From: Anaerolineales bacterium
GTDB taxonomy: Bacteria > Chloroflexota > Anaerolineae > Anaerolineales > Villigracilaceae
Direction of reading: 5' to 3'
Length of the DNA: 64,000 nucleotides
Assembly: GCA_024710905.1 (NCBI GenBank)
Contig: JANJTV010000085.1
Location: 62,001-126,000 of the forward strand
Shown: in pieces, positions 51,455 to 60,036 of the stretch
Position numbering within the stretch: position 1 is the first letter of the stretch
Layout: the number at the start of each line of letters is the position of its first letter
Notes under the pieces: model-generated
Told to the model about the DNA's origin: nothing
The model's database searches: none
The model's input: only the letters and a program-made list of their open reading frames with translations
Made by a program: the position numbers and the translations under genes

Positions 51455-53584
51455 TTATTGATTTTCTGCAACCTGGGGGATCGGGTTGGCATTCACCAGG
51501 CCGCGAATACGGAACTTTTCGATGTATTCCCGCGTTTCCCAGTAATCCAGGTCGAGTTCGCTGGCAATGTCAAAGACCGATTGACGGCCTTCGAAGCGCA
51601 TCATCATTTTTTCGATGGCGCGGTTCAAGCGCCAGTTAACCTGCCAGTCCACGAACAGCCCGTGGCCGGAGAGGAAGACCGGCCCCCTGAAGTTGCGTTT
51701 GGGTAGGTAGTCGCTGGCGTAAATGCGGATGATCTCTTCGATCACGTCGGCGGCTTCCTGCAATTTGTCCTCGTGCATGATGTCCAGGTTGTCGTCGGTG
51801 GTGTGATATTCAGGATACGGGTAGCGGCTGACAGAAAGGCACGGGATGTTCAGCCCGGGCCCGTTCAGCACCCGCTCGTCGTTGGCAATGATGTCGGCAA
51901 ACGTCCCTTCGCGGAATTCCACGCCGCGTTTTTTGAGCACATATTGTCCGACTTCATCCAGAGTGGCGGTATGCTGGCGGGTGTGCTGCAGGGCGATGCT
52001 ATTGTCGTTGCCTGTCATTTCGATAAAAATGCCGCCCCTGAAACCGGGGATCAGGTCTTCGTGGTGAGCAAGATAGGTGATGGTGCCGATGGTTTCGGCC
52101 CCGAACCAGAAGCGGACACTCATCGAGCCGGGAGGCAGCGGTCGGGCAGCCAGCCGCCGGGCTACCTCGATGGCGGTTACCACGCCCGCAGCGTCGTCAT
52201 TGGCCTGGGCCGGGTGGCAGACATGCGCCATGATGAACATCTCCCCCGCGGCGGGGTTGGGGCCGCCCAGCGGGTGAACCACCGCATCGGCCACTTTGAA
52301 GCCGCCTTGGGCCGGGTCGGTCAGGAACTCCGAACGGATGACGGCGTGGTATTTTTTATCACGTGGCAAGCTGTCGAACAGGTTTTTACTCAGGCAAAAG
52401 CCCCAATCTCGTTCGTAATACTTGAACTTCCAGGGAATGGTGTGCGGGCGCTGTTCATTGAAATAAAGGTGGGGCGCCAGTTCCTCCCAGCCCAGCCAGG
52501 CGTCGGTTGGCAGGGAGTACGAGACAATGTGCAGCGGGTTATCCGTGAAATCAACCACACGCTGGCCGTCTTCTGTTTCGAGGTAGGCTTCATGCACAAC
52601 ATATCGTTCCGGCACGTACCACGTCCAGACCGGGGTGAGTGGCGCGTAGGTTTCAATGCGGTAGTTGGCTTCCCGGGGCAGGTACGAACCGACGATCTCC
52701 AGCGCCTGGTCCATGCCGTCCGAGGCCAGGGTACGGTGAAGGGGGAAGAGTTCGGCCAGCACATCTTTCAGGGTAGAAATGGGTTTCATCGGGGCAACCC
52801 AGTCGCGGGCGCGGTCTGCCGATTCGATGATATACGTTAGCCCCGGACCAGGGTGTTCCTGCATGGCTTTTACCGCCACCCTAAAGACATCATTACATTT
52901 CATTAACCGGCATTCGCCCAGGCCAATGGTTCGTTTGGTCACCACCTGGCCGTCAAGTAGCGCGCCGATTGGTTCAAAATCCAGCACCACGCCGCGCTCC
53001 ACATCACGCACAAACATGGTGATAACCTGTTCGGAGGGTTTGCCCTGCGTATCGATGGCATTGCCTTTGAATTCTTTCAGGTAGCGATAATCCACCCCGG
53101 CCAGCTGTTCACAGTGGTGCAGGAAGGTGATGGATTTGCTGTACGGCAGGCCCAGGATCAGGATTTTCGCATCCCATTCGCGGAATTTACTAAAGATGCT
53201 GGTCTCGCCGAAACAATCGCTGGAGCGGTGGGCGGCCAGCTCCCCGGCATGTTTGCCAATGGCGGCCATGGAGTAAACCGGGTGGAACATGCGTTTCGCG
53301 CGTTCGTCTTTGCGTACCAGTTCAGTCAGCACACCCATTTGCGAGGGGGTGTTGCGGATATCCCAGGGGACGCCTTTCAGGAAATCATAATTAAATGTGG
53401 GCATGATCAGCGTTCCGTCTGGCCCGATGACGCCCAGGATGGCATCGATGACCGTTTGCGGACCGCCATCTACGCCACCCGGCGCTTTGCCCAGGCTGGA
53501 ATATGCGCTATGGACAAAAATGGTGTCGCCCTCAGCGATGCCCAGTGCGCGGAATTCATCCATCAAGATTTGTTTTGTGAGCAT
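51455..53584 (-). CDS. AAC(3)-type acetyltransferase fused to a DUF4910-type aminopeptidase
   Basis: A 709-aa fusion. Residues 1-265 match the aminoglycoside 3-N-acetyltransferase fold (TIFVHSAYSSLGKAPGGVDG, GTLIMPTFNYDF, HPVYSMAAIGKHAGELAAH, ILILGLPYSKSITFLHHCEQ). Residues 290-645 match the DUF4910/M28-like aminopeptidase family with a DUF2172-type insert (LFPLHRTLASDG, VVDFTDNPLHIVSYSLPTD, metal-site HVCHPAQANDDAAGV, GAETIGTITYL and EYHTTDDN). The last 60 residues are a winged helix seen at the end of such aminopeptidases. Relatives of both parts occur in surface-polysaccharide loci, so modification of an amino sugar or peptide is more likely than drug resistance. The ATG at 53584 with GGAG upstream fits the AAC(3) start. 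Confidence 0.85.
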   Translation of the reverse strand: MLTKQILMDEFRALGIAEGDTIFVHSAYSSLGKAPGGVDGGPQTVIDAILGVIGPDGTLIMPTFNYDFLKGVPWDIRNTPSQMGVLTELVRKDERAKRMFHPVYSMAAIGKHAGELAAHRSSDCFGETSIFSKFREWDAKILILGLPYSKSITFLHHCEQLAGVDYRYLKEFKGNAIDTQGKPSEQVITMFVRDVERGVVLDFEPIGALLDGQVVTKRTIGLGECRLMKCNDVFRVAVKAMQEHPGPGLTYIIESADRARDWVAPMKPISTLKDVLAELFPLHRTLASDGMDQALEIVGSYLPREANYRIETYAPLTPVWTWYVPERYVVHEAYLETEDGQRVVDFTDNPLHIVSYSLPTDAWLGWEELAPHLYFNEQRPHTIPWKFKYYERDWGFCLSKNLFDSLPRDKKYHAVIRSEFLTDPAQGGFKVADAVVHPLGGPNPAAGEMFIMAHVCHPAQANDDAAGVVTAIEVARRLAARPLPPGSMSVRFWFGAETIGTITYLAHHEDLIPGFRGGIFIEMTGNDNSIALQHTRQHTATLDEVGQYVLKKRGVEFREGTFADIIANDERVLNGPGLNIPCLSVSRYPYPEYHTTDDNLDIMHEDKLQEAADVIEEIIRIYASDYLPKRNFRGPVFLSGHGLFVDWQVNWRLNRAIEKMMMRFEGRQSVFDIASELDLDYWETREYIEKFRIRGLVNANPIPQVAENQ

Positions 53585-53676
53585 GTAGTTCTCCACGAAA
53601 AAAAGTTGGCCTGATTCTAATATGAAATCAGTCCAGGCGCTCAAAGTGCCAGGTGAGTCTGCCCATGAACTTCCTG

Positions 53677-53682
53677 TATAAT
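53677..53682 (+). promoter_or_regulatory. -10 box of a leaderless ruvB promoter
   Basis: TATAAT ends exactly six bases before the ATG at 53689. An in-frame ATG at 53665 lies upstream of this box and so is unlikely to be the start. Confidence 0.6.
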
Positions 53683-53688
53683 CACCGC

Positions 53689-54735
53689 ATGACTGACGCC
53701 CAATCCCCGAAGCCAAGCCGCGAACGCCCGGTGGACCCCGAATCGAAACCGGATGACCGGGTGGATACCGCCCTGCGCCCGCAAAAACTGGACGACCTGA
53801 TTGGCCAGCAGCAGGTCAAGGAAAACCTGGCCATCCTGCTGGCGGCGGCGCGCGGGCGCGGTGAATCACTCGACCATGTGCTGTTTTACGGCCCGCCGGG
53901 GCTGGGCAAGACCACCCTGGCGCATGTGTTGGCCAACGAAATGGGTGTGAATATTAAGATTACCTCCGGCCCGGCCATTGAGCGCGCGGGCGACCTGGCC
54001 GCCATCCTGACCAACCTGCGGGCGGGCGACATCCTTTTTATTGATGAAATCCACCGCCTGGGCCGCGCCGTGGAGGAAGTGCTCTACCCGGCCATGGAAG
54101 ATTTCGCGCTGGATATTGTGATCGGGAAGGGGCCTTCGGCCCGCTCGATCCGGCTCAAATTGCCGCGTTTTACCGTTGTTTCGGCCACCACCCGGCTGGC
54201 GCTGGTGACGGCTCCCCTGCGCGCCCGTTTTGGGGCGGTTTACCGGCTGGATTACTACGACGAACCGGCCATGCGGGCCATTGTGCGCCGCGCGACGGAT
54301 ATGATGAAAGTGGAAGCGGACGCAGAGGGAATCGCCGAGGTGGCCCGCCGGGCACGCGGTACGCCGCGCATTGCCCTGCGCCTGCTGCGCCGCGTGCGTG
54401 ATTTTGCCCAGGTGCGTGGGGATGGGAAAATTAATCGCCAGATGGCCGCCTCTGCGCTGGACTTAATGCAGGTGGACCCGCTCGGGCTGGATGATGTGGA
54501 CCGGCGGGTGCTAAAAACAATTATTGAAAAATACAACGGCGGGCCGGTTGGCCTGAACACCATTGCCGCCGCCATCAGCGAGGAAGCCGACACAATTATG
54601 GATGTGGTCGAGCCGTACCTGTTGCAGCTGGGTTTCCTCGACCGCACCTCGCAGGGACGGGTGGCCACGCGCCCCGCCTATGAGCACCTGGGCATCCCGT
54701 ACCCGGAGAACGGCGAACAGCCGAGGTTGTTGTGA
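53689..54735 (+). CDS. ruvB: Holliday junction branch migration helicase RuvB
   Basis: A 348-aa AAA+ motor that drives branch migration with RuvA. Walker A is [20 protein letters not shown], Walker B is [16 protein letters not shown], the arginine-finger region is GPSARSIRL, and sensor 2 is [19 protein letters not shown]-terminal winged helix is present ([18 protein letters not shown]). The N-terminal 30 residues before the core are polar. It overlaps the DUF2905 gene by one base; ruvA and ruvC are not in the window. Confidence 0.97.
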   Translation: MTDAQSPKPSRERPVDPESKPDDRVDTALRPQKLDDLIGQQQVKENLAILLAAARGRGESLDHVLFYGPPGLGKTTLAHVLANEMGVNIKITSGPAIERAGDLAAILTNLRAGDILFIDEIHRLGRAVEEVLYPAMEDFALDIVIGKGPSARSIRLKLPRFTVVSATTRLALVTAPLRARFGAVYRLDYYDEPAMRAIVRRATDMMKVEADAEGIAEVARRARGTPRIALRLLRRVRDFAQVRGDGKINRQMAASALDLMQVDPLGLDDVDRRVLKTIIEKYNGGPVGLNTIAAAISEEADTIMDVVEPYLLQLGFLDRTSQGRVATRPAYEHLGIPYPENGEQPRLL

Positions 54736-54962
54736 TGGAAATGATTGGCCGTTGGATGATGCTGGCAGGCGGCCTGCTTTTCATTGCAGGCGGATTGGTC
54801 TATTTTGCAGCGCGCTACGGCCTGCCGTTGGGGCGCCTGCCGGGGGATATTTTGATCCAGGGCGAGAATGGTTCCTTTTATTTCCCGCTGGCAAGCTCCA
54901 TACTCGTGTCTGTATTGCTGACGATTTTGCTGAATTTAATTGCCCGGTTTTGGCCGAAATAA
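54735..54962 (+). CDS. DUF2905 membrane protein
   Basis: A 75-aa protein with two membrane helices and the DUF2905 signature between them (RYGLPLGRLPGDILIQGENG then SFYFPLASSILVSVLLTILL). The gene is commonly found between ruvB and queA, exactly as here. Its function is unknown. The ATG at 54735 overlaps the last base of the ruvB stop codon. Confidence 0.9.
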   Translation: MEMIGRWMMLAGGLLFIAGGLVYFAARYGLPLGRLPGDILIQGENGSFYFPLASSILVSVLLTILLNLIARFWPK

Positions 54963-54992
54963 TTGCGGTTAACAGCGACATCATGCCCTACC

Positions 54993-55056
54993 GTAAAGAC
55001 GCAGGGTCGCAAAGAAACCCCCTTAAACCTTAGCGCCTTGGCGACTTTGCGTTAAG
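54993..55056. repeat. Imperfect inverted-repeat element
   Basis: A 64-base element with arms AAAGACGCAGGGTCGCAAAG and CTTGGCGACTTTGCGTTAAG, which pair imperfectly. It lies in the DUF2905-queA gap and shares the CGCAAAGAAAC segment type with the element at 48340-48395. The form resembles small dispersed palindromic elements seen in many environmental bacterial genomes. Confidence 0.5.
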
Positions 55057-55072
55057 CACTATTATTGAAATA

Positions 55073-56089
55073 ATGTTCATGCAAACCTCCGATTTCGATT
55101 ACTTCCTGCCCGAATCTTCGATTGCCCAAACGCCCGCTGAGCCGCGCGATTCGTCGCGCCTGCTGGTGCTGCACCGCGCAACAGACACAATCGAGCACCG
55201 CATCTTCCGCGAGATCGGCGACTACCTGCATCCCGGCGATTTGCTGATCGTCAACCAGACGCGCGTCATCCCGGCCCGCCTGTCCGCACGCAAGGAAACC
55301 GGCGGCAGGGCCGAAATCCTGCTGCTGCGCCGCGAAGATGAGCGCACCTGGGAATGCCTGGTGGGCGGCAAGGGCTTGTCGCCGGGCAAAACCCTGACAT
55401 TGGCAGACGGCCTGCAGGCTGAGATCATCGCCAGCCTGGAAGGCTCGCGCCGCCGGGTGCGTTTTGCCGAACCAGTGGAAAACCACCTGCCGCAGGATGG
55501 GGTCATGCCGCTACCACCGTATATTCATGAAAAATTGGATAACCCGGAACGCTACCAGACGGTGTACGCCAAAACTCCCGGCTCGGCGGCTGCTCCCACC
55601 GCGGGCCTGCACTTCACCCCGCGCCTGTTGGATGAATTGAAGCAGAAAGGCATTGGCCTGGCCGAAGTGACCCTGCATGTCGGGCTGGATACCTTTGCCC
55701 CGGTCACGGAAGACGACCCCCGCCAGCACAAAATCCATACTGAGTGGTGCGAGTTAAACGAAGAAACCGCCCGGCAAATTAATGCAACGAAAGCCGCAGG
55801 CGGGCGGGTGATAGCCGTCGGCACGACCAGCGTGCGTACTCTGGAAAGCGCGGCAGGCGGGCAGGGCGGGGTGAAACCCTTTAGCGGGCCGACATCCATT
55901 TATATTTTGCCGGGCTATGAATACAAAGTGGTGGATGCCATCATCACCAACTTCCACCTGCCCAAATCGACGTTAATCATGATGATCAGCGCCTTTGCCG
56001 GGCGCGAGCGGGTGCTGGCAACCTACCAGACCGCCATCCGCGAAGGCTACCGGTTCTTTTCGTTTGGCGATGCCATGCTGATTTTGTAG
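55073..56089 (+). CDS. queA: S-adenosylmethionine:tRNA ribosyltransferase-isomerase
   Basis: A 338-aa enzyme that transfers and rearranges the ribosyl part of SAM onto 7-aminomethyl-7-deazaguanine in tRNA, giving epoxyqueuosine. The typical start DFDYFLPESSIAQTPAEPRD, YQTVYAKTPGSAAAPTAGLH, HVGLDTFAPVTEDD and VDAIITNFHLPKSTLIMMIS are all present. Two in-frame ATGs (55073, 55079) are possible. Other queuosine genes are not in the window. Confidence 0.96.
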   Translation: MFMQTSDFDYFLPESSIAQTPAEPRDSSRLLVLHRATDTIEHRIFREIGDYLHPGDLLIVNQTRVIPARLSARKETGGRAEILLLRREDERTWECLVGGKGLSPGKTLTLADGLQAEIIASLEGSRRRVRFAEPVENHLPQDGVMPLPPYIHEKLDNPERYQTVYAKTPGSAAAPTAGLHFTPRLLDELKQKGIGLAEVTLHVGLDTFAPVTEDDPRQHKIHTEWCELNEETARQINATKAAGGRVIAVGTTSVRTLESAAGGQGGVKPFSGPTSIYILPGYEYKVVDAIITNFHLPKSTLIMMISAFAGRERVLATYQTAIREGYRFFSFGDAMLIL

Positions 56090-56107
56090 GCGGCCTTTAA
56101 GCTTTTC

Positions 56108-56230
56108 GGACACGGATTATACGGACCAATACGGATTTCTGTATGTAAAAACCTTTTCAGGGGTTGCAGGCGGCGGGTTTCGATGCGTCCTTCGGGCTAC
56201 TCTACTATCGCCGCTGCTGAAAAATCCGTG
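56108..56230. repeat. ACGGATT-rich degenerate intergenic repeat
   Basis: The segment 56108-56139 contains three close copies of an ACGGA(T/C) unit (CACGGATTATACGG then AATACGGATTT). An inverted partner AAAAATCCGTG lies at 56220-56230. The gap between queA and the patatin gene otherwise holds no gene. Confidence 0.4.
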
Positions 56231-56244
56231 CCCGAGGGTTAACC

Positions 56245-57198
56245 TTATGAGCGAATGGATTTCAGTTTTTTGAGTTGGGTTGGCTTGACACCCATGGATT
56301 CATCCAGTTGGTCATTCAGGATTATCTCGCCCAGCTGGTCGCCGTAATCCAGGATCTCCGGCAGGGCGGAGGTGTCGTTGACCGCGATCGGGCGTTGCAT
56401 ATCCACCTGGTAGCGCCTGAAATCCAGCCCTTTGAAGAATGTCTCCACCAGGTGCACCTGCTGGTCGTCTGCCGAGGAACCAAAACCGTCAATGATTGGC
56501 GTCAGCCAGCCGAGTGCGTTGAGTTTCTCTGCCTCGCCGGGGACCATGCCGGAAGGTGCGCGGCCTGTGCCAATGCTCAACAAGGTCACCTCGCTGGCCT
56601 TCCATTTGAGCAGGTATTTCACCTCGTAGGCAGCCAAGTAGCTCGGGTTGTTGTACGAGCCGATGGCCCCGTCTATGTAGCGGCCCAGGATGACCGGGAA
56701 GAAAGTCGGCGCGGCGCTGGAGGCCATCACGGCCTGCGCCAGCGGCCAGCTTTCATATTCTTCCTTGCGGGTCTTGATGAAACGGGTGCGGTTCTCCACC
56801 ACATCAAAGGTGGTCATCACCAGGTTGCGTTCCGGCCACTTTGCCGAGAATGCGCCCAGGGTGAGCCCGCCCAGTATTTCATCCAATATGGATCTCAAGT
56901 AGGCGTTGGGGTAGCGATGATTAACAAAAATATTGACCAGCGGCCAGGTGCGCCAGTTTCCCTTAAACAGTTCCCGGCACAGGTCGGCATACATGCTATC
57001 CAAATAGGTGGCAGTGCGCCCGCAGGCCAGCGCGGTGGCAATTACTGAACCGGCCGAGGTGCCCGCAAACAACTGTGTTCGCTCTGGGAGTGCAATCTTC
57101 AGCTTTTCTTCCACATGCCGCAGGGCGCGGGTGACCATGGCGCCGCGTACGCCGCCGCCATCCACCGCGATTACCAAGTATTTTTTAAAGGGTTTCAT
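56245..57198 (-). CDS. Patatin-like phospholipase
   Basis: A 317-aa cytoplasmic patatin-family acyl hydrolase. The oxyanion-hole motif is VDGGGVRGAMVTRAL, the nucleophile serine is in LFAGTSAGSVIATAL, and the catalytic aspartate is in YIDGAIGSYNNPSY. There is no signal peptide. It probably releases fatty acids from membrane lipids. It is divergent from the uracil-DNA glycosylase gene and has AGGAG before the ATG. Confidence 0.9.
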   Translation of the reverse strand: MKPFKKYLVIAVDGGGVRGAMVTRALRHVEEKLKIALPERTQLFAGTSAGSVIATALACGRTATYLDSMYADLCRELFKGNWRTWPLVNIFVNHRYPNAYLRSILDEILGGLTLGAFSAKWPERNLVMTTFDVVENRTRFIKTRKEEYESWPLAQAVMASSAAPTFFPVILGRYIDGAIGSYNNPSYLAAYEVKYLLKWKASEVTLLSIGTGRAPSGMVPGEAEKLNALGWLTPIIDGFGSSADDQQVHLVETFFKGLDFRRYQVDMQRPIAVNDTSALPEILDYGDQLGEIILNDQLDESMGVKPTQLKKLKSIRS

Positions 57199-57235
57199 GC
57201 GCGCTCCTGTTTATAAAACATTGATAACTTTTGGA

Positions 57236-57241
57236 TAAAAT
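57236..57241 (+). promoter_or_regulatory. -10 box of a leaderless promoter for the UDG operon
   Basis: TAAAAT ends exactly six bases before the ATG at 57248. It would drive the operon running to 61557. Confidence 0.55.
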
Positions 57242-57247
57242 CATTGT

Positions 57248-57919
57248 ATGGATTCTCTCCCCAAACTGCAAGAAGAAATTGTTGCCTGCCGCAAGTGCCC
57301 GCGCCTGGTGGCCTGGCGTGAACAGGTGGCACATGAGAAACGACGTGCTTATCAAGACCAGGAATACTGGGGCAGGCCGGTGCCCGGTTTCGGCGACCCG
57401 CAGGCCCGGGTGCTCGTGGTGGGATTGGCCCCCGGCGCGCACGGCTCAAACCGGACTGGCCGCCAGTTCACCGGCGATGCCTCGGGCGATTTTTTATACC
57501 CGGCCCTGCATCGCGCCGGGTTTGCGGGCTCACCACAGTCTGTTTCCCGTTTCGACGACCTGACCCTGGCGGATATGTACATCACCGCCTCGGGGCGCTG
57601 CGCCCCGCCCGGCAATAAACCTGCGCCGGAGGAACTGAACAATTGCCAGCCGTACCTCGAGCGCGAGATCGCTCTGCTGAAACCCAAAGTAATTGTCGCC
57701 CTCGGTCGGATAGCATTTGAAAGGGTGCTGCGGATATATTCACAAACCAGGGCAGGGTTTGCTTTTTTCCATGGGGCCGTTCATGCGCTCAATGACAACA
57801 CCTGGCTGGTCTGTTCGTACCACCCCAGCCAGCAGAATACCCTGACCGGCAAACTGACCGTGGAAATGTTCGACGCGGTCTGGCAAACCGTGCGGGGCTT
57901 GCTCAAGGAGACGCAATGA
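57248..57919 (+). CDS. Uracil-DNA glycosylase, family 5 (UDGb) type
   Basis: A 223-aa DNA glycosylase that removes uracil and related deaminated bases. The family 5 motif GLAPGAHGSNRTGRQFTGD then ASGDFLYPAL is intact; family 4 has a different active-site loop. Cysteines for a 4Fe-4S cluster are spaced along the protein (CRKCPRLVAWRE, GRCAPPGN, NCQPYLE). The late HPSQQNTLTGKL motif matches the intercalation loop. It leads the operon that contains the probable selenoprotein. Confidence 0.92.
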   Translation: MDSLPKLQEEIVACRKCPRLVAWREQVAHEKRRAYQDQEYWGRPVPGFGDPQARVLVVGLAPGAHGSNRTGRQFTGDASGDFLYPALHRAGFAGSPQSVSRFDDLTLADMYITASGRCAPPGNKPAPEELNNCQPYLEREIALLKPKVIVALGRIAFERVLRIYSQTRAGFAFFHGAVHALNDNTWLVCSYHPSQQNTLTGKLTVEMFDAVWQTVRGLLKETQ

Positions 57920-58290
57920 AAATGACCCTGTTCATTTGCTCACACCTGCTTTCGGCTGATCGCGAAGCCCTGCACCTGGCCTATGACTACCATTATTACT
58001 GGCAGGGCCGCAATTATCACCACATTTATACGGGTTTCATGGCCGACATCTATTCACGCGGCCGCATCCTCGAAAAGCCCAGCCTGGAAGTGCTGGATGC
58101 ACTGGCCCGCAAAGACCTGTCCGGGCTGGAAATCAAAGTGGTGGATACGGGTGACTGGCGTGGCTGGCTCACAGCAGCCTGGCACAGGGTTCGCGCCCCG
58201 GCAATGTTGATCGATCTGGAAACATTTATCGGTTCCGAAGCCTGCCTGAAAAAATTGCAGGACTATCCTCAAAAACAAGGTGAAAAATAA
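57916..58290 (+). CDS. Conserved-looking hypothetical protein
   Basis: A 124-aa soluble protein with no recognised family. It is rich in aromatic and His residues in the first half (AYDYHYYWQGRNYHHIYTGF) and has a mixed alpha/beta look with VDTGDWRGWLTAAWHR in the second half. It overlaps the glycosylase gene by four bases (ATGA) and precedes an alpha/beta hydrolase gene by three, so it is firmly within the operon. Confidence 0.65.
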   Translation: MKMTLFICSHLLSADREALHLAYDYHYYWQGRNYHHIYTGFMADIYSRGRILEKPSLEVLDALARKDLSGLEIKVVDTGDWRGWLTAAWHRVRAPAMLIDLETFIGSEACLKKLQDYPQKQGEK

Positions 58291-58293
58291 AGC

Positions 58294-59043
58294 ATGTTCC
58301 AGAAACAGTTAAAAATTGTGTTATTCGTTCTGGCGGTCGCGTTAACCCTCGGCGCTGCTGGTTTTGTGGCCTGGGCATCAGATGCAAGCCAGCCGCAGCA
58401 GGCCGCGCTGACGGCATTACAGTCCGATGAAACTGTGACAGTCACCGATCACGGCGACTATATTTCTTTCGAGCCAGTTGGGGTACAGGCCACCACCGGG
58501 TTTGTTTTTTACCCCGGCGGTCGGGTGGATTACCGTGCCTATGCGCCCGCGCTGAAACTGATCGCCGCGCAGGGATATTTCGTGGCTCTTGTGCCGGTGA
58601 ACCTGAACCTGGCTTTTTTTGACACCAATGCCGCCGCTCCGGTCATCGATTCGAATCCGCAGGTGATGGCTTGGGCGGTGGGCGGGCATTCGCTGGGCGG
58701 GGTGGCTGCCTCCATTTTTGCGCCTACTAATCCGAAGATCGCTGGCCTGGTATTTTGGGCCTCCTTCCCGGCGGGTGACAGCCTGAGAGACTCGAACCTG
58801 CAAATACTGTCAATTTTTGGAACGCTGGATGCGCTGGCTGCTCCACATGACATCGAGAATTCCAGAATCTTGCTGCCGGATAGCACCCTGTTCGTCCCAA
58901 TTGAGGGCGGCAATCATGCCCAGTTTGGCGATTACGGCCCCCAGGCGGGGGACAGCCCGGCCAGTATCTCGCCGGAGGAGCAATGGCAGCAGGCCGCCGA
59001 CGCGACAGTTTCCCTGCTTGCCAGCCTGGCCCCCGTTGAATAA
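58294..59043 (+). CDS. Membrane-anchored or exported alpha/beta hydrolase
   Basis: A 249-aa protein with an N-terminal hydrophobic segment (VLFVLAVALTLGAAGFVAWA) and a dienelactone-hydrolase-like alpha/beta fold. The nucleophile is in VGGHSLGGVAASIF, the acid lies near FGTLDALAAP and the histidine in IEGGNHAQFGDYG. The substrate is unknown. A second, different alpha/beta hydrolase follows 21 bases later. Confidence 0.85.
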   Translation: MFQKQLKIVLFVLAVALTLGAAGFVAWASDASQPQQAALTALQSDETVTVTDHGDYISFEPVGVQATTGFVFYPGGRVDYRAYAPALKLIAAQGYFVALVPVNLNLAFFDTNAAAPVIDSNPQVMAWAVGGHSLGGVAASIFAPTNPKIAGLVFWASFPAGDSLRDSNLQILSIFGTLDALAAPHDIENSRILLPDSTLFVPIEGGNHAQFGDYGPQAGDSPASISPEEQWQQAADATVSLLASLAPVE

Positions 59044-59064
59044 TCTTTCTTCGCGGAAATACCT

Positions 59065-60036
59065 ATGAAACCCTGGCAGAGAAATATACTGATTGGTCTG
59101 GTTGGGCTCCTGCTCGTTCTGCTGGTGGGGCCGTTCCTGGTGCCTGTGCCGGAGCTGACCACCACCTCCACCGAGCGTGAGCTGGCCGACCCGGACAGCC
59201 TGTTCCTGGAAATCAACAACCTGATTGTTCATTACAAGCAGGTCGGTTCAGGGGAGACGGCTTTTATCTTGTTGCATGGCTTCGGCGCGAGCGTCTATTC
59301 CTGGCAGCAGGTATTGGATGATTTCGGCGCGCAGGGGCGGGCGATTGCGTATGACCGCCCGGCCTTTGGCCTGACCAGCCGCCCGATGCCGGATGTGTGG
59401 GTAAGTGGCCAGAATCCGTACAGTGTGGATTCCAATGTGGCTTTACTGGCTGCCTTAATGGACTCGCTGGGCATGGAAAAAGCCATCCTGGTGGGGAATT
59501 CAGCCGGAGGCGCGACAGCCATCTCTTTTGCCCTGGCGCACCCGGAAAAGGTCGAAGCGCTGATCCTGGTTTCTCCGGCGGTCAGCAATTCCGGCGGACG
59601 ATTCCCGGCCTGGGTGACGCCTGTTTTTACTTCCCCGCAGTTGCGGCACCTTGGCCCCCTGCTGGTGCGTGATATTGCGGAAACCGGCAACGATACCATC
59701 CGCCAGGCCTGGCATGATGAAACCCTCGTCACCGAAGAAGTGATTGCTGCCTACCGGAAGCCGCTCACTGCCCACAATTGGGACCGCGCCTTGTACGAGT
59801 TCACCTTTGCGCCGCGCTCGGAAGGGCTGCGCAATCGGGTGGCCGAATTGAAAATGCCCGTGCTGGTCATCACCGGTGATGACGACCGAATCGTCCCGAC
59901 CCAGAACAGCATTGACCTGGCGCAGGAATTTAACCTGCCGTTGGTGGTACTCCCGGCCTGCGGGCATGTCCCGCAGGAGGAGTGCCCGGAGCTATTCATG
60001 GAAGCCGTCAATAATTTCCTGGAAGGACTCAAGTAA
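59065..60036 (+). CDS. Membrane-anchored alpha/beta hydrolase
   Basis: A 323-aa hydrolase with an N-terminal membrane helix (ILIGLVGLLLVLLVGPFLV). The fold-1 domain has FILLHGFGASVYSWQQVLDD, the nucleophile in LVGNSAGGATAIS, the acid in VITGDDDRIVPTQN and the histidine in PACGHVPQEECP. Esterase, lipase and C-C hydrolase activity are all possible. Its stop codon overlaps the ATG of the probable selenoprotein (TAATG), so the two are translationally coupled. Confidence 0.87.
   Translation: MKPWQRNILIGLVGLLLVLLVGPFLVPVPELTTTSTERELADPDSLFLEINNLIVHYKQVGSGETAFILLHGFGASVYSWQQVLDDFGAQGRAIAYDRPAFGLTSRPMPDVWVSGQNPYSVDSNVALLAALMDSLGMEKAILVGNSAGGATAISFALAHPEKVEALILVSPAVSNSGGRFPAWVTPVFTSPQLRHLGPLLVRDIAETGNDTIRQAWHDETLVTEEVIAAYRKPLTAHNWDRALYEFTFAPRSEGLRNRVAELKMPVLVITGDDDRIVPTQNSIDLAQEFNLPLVVLPACGHVPQEECPELFMEAVNNFLEGLK

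Noticed and set aside
51773-52840. A 355-codon plus-strand frame.
   Set aside because: It is antisense to the AAC(3)-aminopeptidase fusion and has typical shadow composition (many His, Val, Gly, Phe).
51455-53584. Aminoglycoside resistance gene.
   Set aside because: Only the fold matches AAC(3). The fused aminopeptidase and lack of mobile context argue for a native metabolic role.
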